DNA of 64,000 nt from the NCBI GenBank assembly GCA_020744425.1, contig JAGMUV010000023.1:682001-746000 (forward strand). The letters are read 5' to 3'. Origin of the DNA: Dactylonectria macrodidyma (lineage: Eukaryota > Ascomycota > Sordariomycetes > Hypocreales > Nectriaceae). The translations under genes and the position numbers were made by a program. Numbering within the stretch: the first letter of the stretch is position 1; every line of letters begins with the position of its first letter. The notes below the pieces were generated by a model. It ran no database searches, was not told where the DNA came from, and saw only the letters and a program-made list of their open reading frames with translations. Of the stretch, positions 55,005-64,000 are shown in pieces.

Positions 55005-56426
55005 TTTAAAGTATTTTGAAGTATTTGGAGGTTCTTATTGGGGCATTGGAAGGTGCTAAGTACTCGCTTTGATACTGACTGGGTCAGCCACGCCTTTTGT
55101 AGGCAGACTCCAAATTCATCCTCCTGTCGACAGCAGGCACAGCGCCTAATCAGGTAAGTTCCAAGTCCAATACTCTTCAGATTGTGTTCCGCACTGGATT
55201 GAAGCTACTAGTACAGGGCGGGTCATGGAGCAGTCAATGCAACATCACTACTGAGTTGGCTGTCCGCTCCAGCAAGGGTGAGACAGCCAATCGCATATGA
55301 TCTTGTGAGCTGATCCACAAGAGTGGTTTGTTAGGTGCATCATGCCTAGGTGGATACTATCATCCCTGAGGCTGCTTTGTTTCCGAGTTTTACGAATATC
55401 AAGTTCTACCTTACCCGCCTCACTAGTAACCCTCCTTTCTTTAGCCTAGCAGAATTAGTAAACTACTTGGCTTGTCTAACTGCTGATATCCGCCCAACGG
55501 AAGGGTCTTGTCGTTAAGGTGCCTGTTATGACTTGAGCTGGTTATACTGATAAAAATGCATCCCCATTACAAGCGCACCACTGATTGGACGCGCCTCTTG
55601 ATCAGTGTCTATGAACCCTTGTAGGCACAACGTGGGGTGGATTCAGTATGCTTCCAAAGCGAAATTGACGGCGGGTTCCGACGCTTTCCTGAAAATTCGC
55701 GTTACAGGCCCATATTTCCAATTCTCACAATGCAGATGACATATGATGACAACCGGGGAATAGGCCGCTCTATGGTAGCCCAAACCGCCGAAGAGGCCGG
55801 GACCAATTTTAGCGGAAACCGAAATTTCTGACACCCCGGTCCGGGAGCTGATGTTGTAAGACACGTCTCGTTCAATATATGAAACCTTGATTCATTCTGA
55901 AATTCGAAGGATCTCGAGATTGAAAGAATGCCAAGGTTTAAGTGGCGCCCAACTGAACTCTAGCTCTCTTCAAGCATTACTTCCAGAGATTCCCTTGCTC
56001 TTATGTTCACTTCCAAACTCGCGGTTTAACATATCTCAAGAATCAACACGCACGAATCTAAAATGCCTTCCATTGAATTGACGAAGAAAGACAACACCAA
56101 TGGCTCCTAAAATATATACCCTCTTGAACGAGGGGCATAATGTAATAAATCTGCCACTTGGCTTTAAAAGATGATTTTTAAAGCTCATATAGTTCTAAGA
56201 TTATGCACAATCCTATTCCTTAAGATATCTTAATAGCTCATCTTATTAAAGAAGCAAGATTCCCTATAGTATTCCTTAGTAGCTATACTATAAGTGCCTT
56301 TATCATTTTTTTGTGCTTTCATCGTCAGCTCTCGGAGTTTTCTATAAATTATACAACCTTAACACATCTTCATCTGCTTACATGCATGTACTTGAGTTTC
56401 TTCTTATCTTTCTAGGTCTACTACTG
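55005..56426. other. Transition from gene space to A/T-rich repeat DNA
   Basis: About 1.4 kb. To about 56.1 kb the composition is ordinary intergenic DNA with no supported gene. After that A+T and TpA steps rise sharply, marking the edge of the RIP-like block. Confidence 0.5.
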
Positions 56427-59400
56427 TGTCGGGGCTGAGGGCCCACTAGCTAGAATGGCCCGGACATTTTAATTGGCCGACCAATTTGAGTGCCGGTCTT
56501 AATAAAGCTATCGATAAGGATAATAGGAGTTAGTCTAAGATAAAAGGCAGAGACAACTCAGACACAGATAGCAATCAATCATGTTCTTGCCCACCTTTAT
56601 TTTTGAGTTATTGAATTGTTTTTAATATCATTATGATGAATTTTATTTAATTAACTAGAATATCTGATTTATTTTCTAGCTAGCCGCTTAATTGCAGCTC
56701 TGGCCCTCCTTTTATCTATTTTATTTTACGAGTCTTATCCACCCTCGCTTTACTATGCATCCTGCTTACCCTACTGCATCCATCACTTTAGGTAGTGGTA
56801 TCCTTCTTATCCCCCTGCCTAACACATTTTAGAGGTTATAGTAAAGCGACAAGCTGTTAGTTTAATTGATTAATTGATTCTATCGATCAGTAGATTAATT
56901 AAGCAAGTAGTAATACTTCTAAGCTGTTATAAAGACTTAAGCTAGGTGCAGAAAGGGAGGTAATATAAGCAGGCGAGGGCGCGGGATTAGGAGGATACGG
57001 AATATCCAATTAACCCTAAAAACAACCTTACCTAGTGCCTCTAACCCAGAAGCACACAGTATCTTTAGCTAATCAATTGATTTCACTAAAGATAGAACTA
57101 AAATCGCCTTTTACCCCTATTTATTATACTAATTTATAATAGATTCACTACTGATATTACGAAGCATTTCGCTTAGTACTAATAATACGCTAACTACACT
57201 ACTTATAGTTAAAGCTAATATAAAAGCGAGGCGAAAAGCTACTATAAGACAGGAGGTTAAGACCTAGGAAGAGTCCAGACCCCTATAAGCAATTAATTAG
57301 ACGACTACTGTCAATCCCTCTATAACCATCCGCTTAAAAAGCGTTAAAAGTCAAGGATCCGGACTGTCTGCATCATCTTTACTATCTAATATCCTAATAT
57401 TATTAGTAATCTTATTGATTGTATGGCTAGCTATAAGGGACCTATTAATCGCCTTAGTTATCTCCTTTAGATAGATCTATATAAGACTCTCCTAATCCTT
57501 AAGACTGTAACTAGGGATAAAGATAAGTAATTTAGAAGATATCTAATTCTTAGGGCATGCTTTCGCTTTCTAACTTTCGCATTTACTTAATTAACTACTT
57601 TTATAATAACGCCCTTTACTAAGTTATAGAACTCAGTCTAGAAGGGGATGAAAAAGGTAATAATAAACTTATCCTTAGTTATATTCTATAGAGATAGCAT
57701 TCCTCTTAATACTGATATTATTAACTAATAAGTCTGTAATAATAACGCCCTTAATAAATATCTTAGAAGAAGAACTTAATTGCATTACTTTGAGTATTCT
57801 AGCCTAAACGCATTCCTTAGTATGGGGACTAAGATATAAATTCAATAGATCAAATATTATAGCTTATATAGAAGCCTTTGAAATCACTGCTAAAAACGAC
57901 AGAGTGCCTAAAGAATAATAGCCTTTGCACTTTGTCTATTTCTATACGGATGACGAGGTGAAAACTATAGTCTAATCAGCTGTTTAATGATTCGAATGGG
58001 CTACGGCCAAGACGAACCTAACGAATATATTCAAAGGCTAGGATCTTAACTCTAAGGAAACCCTTAAAATAACACTTAGCTAGATAAATACTACCCAGAT
58101 CCTAGAGACTACTAATCTAAGTTCTATCTGATAGCTAATATACTATCACTCTTTCTTTATAGTAATAGTTAATCTAATAGACTTGAAGACTTCTTACTAG
58201 TCATAGGCCCTTTACTATATCCTGCTTATAAAACTTATATAGTCAGTCTGTATAAAGAGTAATAAGAGTCTGACTGAGCTAGGTTAGCTAGAGTATAAGA
58301 CTTTATACTAGTATATCATTTCTTACCTAGATATAGATATAGCCATCAGAAAACGATCTAGTCCTAGCCATCCATTTAATTAAATAAAACCACAGTCTGC
58401 AATAACCCCTTTCAAGCTAGCAACCTTCTAATACCCATTACCGCTAGCTCACGTCACTCCTTATAGTATATAAATACCCACCAGCTCGACTATTCAGCCA
58501 CTGCTAGCAACCAGTCTTAATAACCCTATTAATGACTTAGCACTCAGCTTCGAGTTATTATAGGTTCGCTTAGCCTTAATAGAGAAGACTAACCAAGACT
58601 TAGTCATAACAATCCAGTGCTAGCAGGAGAGTTGCAAAAAACGCAACGAAGCCATAAGGAATATCATAGCTAGCCAAGTCCTAGTAAATCTATTTAATTA
58701 ATTAGATAATGAGTCCTTACTTATAGTAAACACTACCTTATCATTCAATAGGGCAAAGGGATATTAGTATTATCAGGTCCTAGATCACTACCCTAATCAG
58801 TGCGAACACTTAGTGTATGACTTTAAGAGAGGGTATATAGAATACGATTCTAAAGCAGGCTTCTGCTGACTAAGAGTAGGCAACGGGCAGTATCTATTGC
58901 TGCGCTTAGTAATAGCCTTCTAAAGGGAATCGTGCATTTAATGACTAATAATCATTGCCTTAACTTATATTAATAATCCCCTTTATATGACTTAGGTAGT
59001 GGATATTAAGAGCTTAGTTAAGTCTGTATATGATTAGAATCCTTTATAATATAAGTAAGAAATATTTAATAAGCTATACTTATATATTATTAGATCAGTT
59101 AATTAAATAAATATAATAACTACTTCCTCTATTATTCTAATAGAACCTGCTATAAGGACTAACCCGATCTTTATCTTAAGCTATTTAGAGGAGGAAAGCG
59201 AGTAATTAGAAGAGTACCTCTCTATTCACTAAGTGTAAGTCGCTCCTATACTTAGAAAGGTCCACTTCAGCCCTAAAGAAAGTAATCATAAGATAATAGA
59301 AGAATATAGCGATAAATAAGAAGTATTAGTTAATGCTCATAATGATAAAAGGCAAAGAGGCAAGACAGAGTAAGTAGAGTTACCGCCAACTTCCACAGTC

Positions 59401-60089
59401 CTTGCAGAAGAAGAGGATATAACTCTTAAAATAATCCTCAGCTGCTAGAAACTAGCTAATTAAATAAAATTCAGAAAGTAATTTAGGATAGATAACCCAT
59501 ACTCTGCCTAAGATTAATGCCATAGGGCCGCTACTACCCTGCTTAATATAATTAGAAGGGTTAAGATCTCCTTGCCTTATAGCACTATCCTCAAGCTTAT
59601 TAATACGAGATTAGGCCAAGCTTACTTAGATAATTATATTATAGTAGTTAAATAAGTTAATAAGATAGAGTTTATTAACCCTAAATAGCTAACTAAGCTA
59701 TTTATACTTAAGAGAAAAGCACTTATAGCTATTATAATAGCTGAACCAATTAATCAGATGAATAACCACTCTTACTACTAAGCAGCCCTAGTATTATTAC
59801 GTAAGGATAATAAAAACCTATCTAAGGATTATATTGAATTTACTATTACTATAGTTAAGTTATCTAATGAAAATCATTCCCCTAATTTAGATGACCCTGC
59901 CTTTAAGCACTTCTATCTAGAATATTACTTAAGAGAAGATAATAAAAGAAAGGTCTATTTTATTAATAACTCTTAAGATTATATAAAACTAAAGGAGAGT
60001 TCAGTTAATTAATTGACTCTGAGTTTAGTAATTAACTCTATAAGCATATTTAACTCGCTTAAGATATTATATTCATAAGACACCTTATA

Positions 60090-60410
60090 ACTGATTATCT
60101 GGCTAGAAGTTCCTAAGGGCATTGTAATAGAAGCATTAGTAAATTCAGGCTCAGAAGGGAATCTCATTTCTTATAAATAGGCTTAATACTATAGCCTTAA
60201 TATTAAGCCAGTTAGCACCTTTATAACTTCCTATTCTAGAAGGAAGATCTTAATAGTAAGAGAAGCGGCCATAACTCTATACCTTAGGAATGTATGCATG
60301 CCTATCTGGCTATATATAGCACTCTCTTTAATAATTACAGTTCCGTTTATTCTAAGGATACTATTTATTAAAGCTAGTAGACTTATATTCGATTATTTAA
60401 TTAATTAAGA
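60090..60410 (+). pseudogene. Retroviral-type aspartic protease relic
   Basis: A fragment reading EALVNSGSEGNLIS sits where the protease of Gypsy elements has the catalytic DSGS/DSGA triad. The aspartate codon reads Asn, as a G-to-A change would give, so the site is dead. Stops flank it. It lies between the gag-like part and the polymerase. Confidence 0.55.
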
Positions 60411-60979
60411 GTAACTTATAATCCGTCTTAATCTAGGCAATATTCGACTGATTACGCCTACTGCTAAAGTAGTTAAATACGACGCACTACGCTTAGAAAA
60501 GCGAGGTATAGAGTATTAATACTGCTTATAATTAATCCTCTAATAGTCCATAAGCTAAATAACTTTTTATTAGAGGATGATAATATCCTTAAGAAGAGCT
60601 AGATGCTTTCTTAAGAAGACTTTACTAAAGTCATCCAAATCCTCGCCATTAGTATAGCTACTTAATACACTAATGCTATTACTAATGCGCAAGAAGAATT
60701 AGAACGACTAAGACGCCTTACTAAGAAAAAGAGATTAAAGAAAAATCGGCCTTCTAATAAAAGTACTTAGCATATTAGAGTAAACACTCTCTATAAACGA
60801 AAAGGCATTAAGATCCACCTAATTAATAACCTGCTATCTAATAGTTCAGTGCTAGAAGGCAATCCTTACTAGAAATTGAAGAAGATAGCGGAGATTGCTT
60901 CCTAAATAGAAAAGGAAGGCAAGTATTCTGACTTCCTTATACCTAAATTTTCTACTTTAGAGAAAGGAAGTCAGTTAAT

Positions 60980-61900
60980 AAAGGAATGGCTAGTAGAAAT
61001 AGTTAATTAAATGAATAAAACCTTATCTAAAGAAGAATAAGACATATTTGCTACTATCTTATATAATAGGGAGGCTGCGCTAGCCTAGGACTTTAAAGAC
61101 TGTAGAAGAGTTAACCTAGTAGTCACTTTACCATAAGTTATTAAAGTCATCCCTTATAAGGCTTAGCAAGCAGGCAGCATTCCTATCCCTTTAGGACTAT
61201 GCTAAAAGGTCATTAACCTACTTTATTAGCGACTTAGAAGAAGCATCCTAGAGGAAGGCTATGGCTTTTATAAGAACCCCTTTATACTTATAGCGAAAAA
61301 GGATAGTAGAATCTAGTTAATTAATTTAGTTACTAGGATAAACTATATTACTATTCATAATAGCTTAAGCCCTCCTAGTACTAAGGAGTTCTTAGTAGAT
61401 ATAGTGATGTATTAGATATTATCACTCTTAGACTTCTTCTTAGAATATGACTAAGTCAGTCTAGCTAAAGAAAGCAGGGATTTGACTACTTTTATAATAC
61501 TATTAGGCCTACTAAGGATATGCATACTACCGCAAGAAGCAACTAACTCTATAGCCCAATTTATAAGGATTATCACTCATATCTTATTTAACTTAATACC
61601 GGATATCTGCACGGCTTTCCTTAACAACATAGTAATAAAGGGACCTACTATAACCTATAATAATAAAGAAGCTAGCCCAGGAGTCAGACAGTATATTAAA
61701 GAGCATTTAATCAACCTAGATCAGACCCTATTAAACATTAAACTAGCTAGATGCACTATTTCTATACTAAAATCACAGTTTTATAAACAAACTGCTCTAG
61801 TAGTTAGATATCTTTATAGTACTTATAGGAGATTGCTAGAAGAGGCTAAAGTTATTAAAATTACTAAGTAAACTTACTATAACTCTAATACAAAAGTCAG
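60980..61900 (+). pseudogene. Gypsy reverse transcriptase relic
   Basis: Readable pieces include LDFFLEYD, SRDLTTFIILLGLLRICILP, EATNSIAQFIRIITHILFNL and PFx-like LNNIVIKGP. They correspond to the fingers/palm of Ty3/Gypsy reverse transcriptase (typical pattern LDLFAGYDQ..SRDLTTF.TPLGLLR...LP.GATNS). The catalytic Asp-Asp pair of the (F/Y)xDD box reads Asn-Asn, again as two G-to-A changes would produce. The stretch 61482-61871 stays open but is inactive. Confidence 0.72.
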
Positions 61901-62029
61901 AGCATTCTTAAGAGTCACTGGCTACTATAGGATATAGGTCACTAGATATATAACCATTATAAAGCCATTAATAAGTTTATTAAAAAAGGACGCTAAATTT
62001 AACTAAAGTAATTCACAAGCCAAGGCTAT

Positions 62030-62490
62030 ATAAATACTAAAGAATAAATTATTATTAGCGCCTATCTTAATTACTCTAAACCTATCTCCCAGTTATAAGG
62101 AGGTCATTCTTATAGCTAATGCTAGTCTATTAGATTAGGGTTATATTCTTATACAAGTAGTAGATAGCAAACACTATCCAGTAAGATTTAAATCTAGTAT
62201 ATAGACTTAGAATAAACGCAACTATAATACTATAAAAAGAGAATACTAAAGCATTCTACTTTTAATTAAACGGTTATGTATGCATTTATATAGAATTCAC
62301 TTTATATTAGAGACAGACGCCTAAGTATTAGTCTATTAGCTTAATAGGAAAGGGATAGACATCCTAGGAGCGCTAGTTAATAGATAGATCAGTTACTTAC
62401 TACTCTTTAACTTCATAGTCTAACACATACCTAGGATTAAGAACACAGTAGCTAATAGACTATCTAGAAAACCACTAAGCCTATCTAATT
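62030..62490 (+). pseudogene. RNase H relic of the retrotransposon
   Basis: Broken frame with SPSYKEVILIANASLLD, YPVRFKSS, NYNTIKREY, RIHFILETDA and NTVANRLSRKPLS. These match the RNase H domain that follows Gypsy reverse transcriptase (D.S..G.G..L.Q, FESR...E.NY...E.E, LA..LSR). Several stops; no activity expected. Confidence 0.65.
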
Positions 62491-62639
62491 AACTAGACTA
62501 AGAAGCTAAAGGGGATATCAAAGCCTTCATTAATTGACAATTAAACGCCATTATAGTTAACCCAGTAAAAACCTAGTAAAAACCTTAACTACTACTAGAA
62601 TCACTAAAAGACGAATATACTAAAGAGTTAAGGGTCCTA

Positions 62640-63870
62640 AGGAGGTTCCTACAGACTTAGTAACGCCCTCAAAACATATTAGATAAAGCGTACGCATATC
62701 TTCGCCTTAAAGCAAAAAGGTTCTTCCTCTATAAAGGAACCCTATAGTTACGAGCAACTTACCCAAACCGCAACCCTAAGCTAGTTATTAGAGATAAAGA
62801 TATATAGAAGCATTTAATTAAATCATACTATAAAGACTATAAGCATTAAAGCCGAAAGAAAACCGTAGGACTCCTAAAAGAAAGATACTACTAGCCAAAC
62901 CTCTATAAGGATATAAACACAGCTATCCTAGCCTATAAGATTTGCTAAATCCATAATACATAATGGGCTAGAGAACCTATAGTACCTACCAGACCTGGCT
63001 ATCCTATAATAAAGATTTATATAAACACTTAACATCTTAAGGAGTCTCAAAGCAAGAAGTACCTACTAGAAGCCAGATATAATCTCATTAGATGGATTAA
63101 AGCCGAAGCTCTAAAGTCACTCAAAGCCTCTTATATACACTCATTCTTAAAAAAGATCTTTTCTTACTTTAGAATACCTATAGCAGTTATTAATAACGGG
63201 TTAGAATGTTAATAAGGCCTTATAGACATTCTAAAAGACCTAAGTATACAGACTATATACATCTCTGCATATAATACTAAGGCAAACGGGTTAATTGAAT
63301 CAGGCTATAGTAATATTATGTCTTACATTAAGAAAATAGATACTCTAAGGACTGAGAATTGGTCAGTTAACCTCCCAGCCATTCTATTCGCAGATAGGGT
63401 ATTGCTAAGGGCATCCCATAGCTACACTTCTGTGTACTTACTATACGGGTATAAACCAGGTCTCCTATTAGAAGGGGATGCGCCTATATAGAAGATAATC
63501 CCTTAGGATAATATAAAAATATCTAATTAAATATTTATAGCCAGAATCCGCGCCCTTTCTTTCTTAGATAAGGACATAGAGATCGTAAGGCAAAGGGTTA
63601 CTAAGTTCAGAGAGAGGAAAGCAGTAAGGATAGATCAAGGATTTCCTCGCGCTTTAAGAAAAGCCCTACTAAAGGTTAGCGACTTAGTATTACAATATAA
63701 TAACCCCAGAAAAACCGACCTTTTTACAGCGGCTAAGTTCAAGCCCAGATAGCAGAGGCCATATAGGATCAAAACAGCCTCAGATAAAGGCTAGTACTAC
63801 CTAGAAACCCTAGATGGACTGCTACTTAGCATTACTTGCTATAGTGAACACCTTAAAGTGTTTTAATAGA
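62640..63870 (+). pseudogene. Integrase relic with C-terminal DNA-binding part
   Basis: Pieces near 62810-62990 recall the zinc-binding H2C2 region and those near 63060-63330 the catalytic core (YNLIRWIKAEALKS, FRIPIAVINNGLE, INGL where D is expected). The C-terminal piece at about 63665-63860 (VSDLVLQYNN, RPYRIKTAS, YYLETLDG) corresponds to the SH3-like tail of Gypsy integrases. It has many stops. The 3' LTR should lie beyond the right edge. Confidence 0.65.
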
Positions 63871-64000
63871 ACAAAGACGGCTAGTAGAGCCCGGATGATA
63901 ATTCTTCAGCTCTCTCTCACTAAGAGCGCCTTTTCTATAGCAATCCTTAAGCTAGATCAGTTAATCAAATGAATCAGGATAAAGAAACAGGCCTAGGAGA

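Larger units (their letters stand above)
56427..64000 (+). mobile_element. Degenerate Ty3/Gypsy LTR retrotransposon, RIP-like mutated, right end outside window
   Basis: A decayed element in + orientation. A candidate 5' LTR starts TGTCGGGGCTGAGGGCCCA at 56427, a usual opening for fungal Gypsy LTRs. Its end and the 3' LTR could not be set because the element runs off the right edge. Going downstream are a gag-like part with a zinc-knuckle relic (HYPNQC, near 58780), an aspartic-protease relic, reverse transcriptase, RNase H and integrase, in the Ty3/Gypsy order. Stops (TAA, TAG) interrupt every frame many times, and C/G-to-T/A change toward TpA dominates, the mark of repeat-induced point mutation. 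No intact protein is encoded; the longest open piece is 129 residues (61482-61871). Identification rests on residual protein motifs read by eye. Confidence 0.8.

Noticed and set aside
1..64000. CRISPR arrays, bacterial operons, tRNA or rRNA genes
   Set aside because: No regularly spaced repeats, no tRNA box A/B pairs with a foldable cloverleaf, no rRNA-like stretch; the genome is fungal.

Overview
The window is nuclear DNA from a filamentous ascomycete, most likely a sordariomycete close to the Hypocreales. The evidence is short spliced introns (about 40-107 nt) with GT..AG ends and CTAAC/CTGAC branch sites, four Zn2Cys6 regulators, a PTH11-type receptor, fungal NLR-like genes, a GPI wall protein and a transposon decayed in the way RIP (repeat-induced point mutation) causes. 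I built the gene models by hand: exon joins were accepted when splice signals, reading frame and family motifs agreed, and the summed exon lengths divide by three for every gene called intact.

Layout. 1-1612: a Zn2Cys6 regulator (-) cut by the left edge. 3898-4860: a GPI-anchored wall protein with two copies of one cassette (-). 7218-8582: an acid-ceramidase/NAAA-like amidase (+). 8898-10226 and 10682-13124: a monocarboxylate-type MFS transporter and a Zn2Cys6 regulator, divergent. 13143-14347: an unrecognised protein, tail-to-tail with that regulator. 14934-16534: an aldehyde dehydrogenase. 18770-20587: a GABA/choline-type permease, converging on a third Zn2Cys6 regulator (20939-23488). 24127-26155: a membrane protein with a large ectodomain. 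28697-30308: a broken alcohol-acetyltransferase-like gene. 31461-32773: a PTH11-like receptor.

33.7-37.9 kb holds the most unusual locus. A 778-residue NLR-like protein (fungal N-terminal signalling domain, then a helical TPR-like middle) ends in a Rho-type small GTPase domain where a NACHT or NB-ARC domain would be expected. Head-to-head with it lies a wrecked conventional NLR (PNP-like domain joined straight to ankyrin repeats, nucleotide-binding core deleted). A small secreted cysteine protein follows at 39506-39940, behind two identical palindromes.

40.5-55.0 kb looks like a catabolic or tailoring cluster: a Rieske oxygenase of the choline/betaine type (-), an MFS transporter (+), a Zn2Cys6 regulator (-), two FAD amine oxidases of the sarcosine/fructosyl-amino-acid oxidase superfamily (+, +) and a cytochrome P450 (-) with one frameshift. 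Rieske N-demethylation followed by sarcosine-type oxidation would make a route for N-methylated amines; this is inference from families and order.

From about 56.1 kb to the right edge the DNA becomes strongly A+T- and TpA-rich. It holds a Ty3/Gypsy retrotransposon in + orientation, full of TAA/TAG stops and with its reverse-transcriptase aspartates changed to asparagine. I saw no tRNA, rRNA or CRISPR array.
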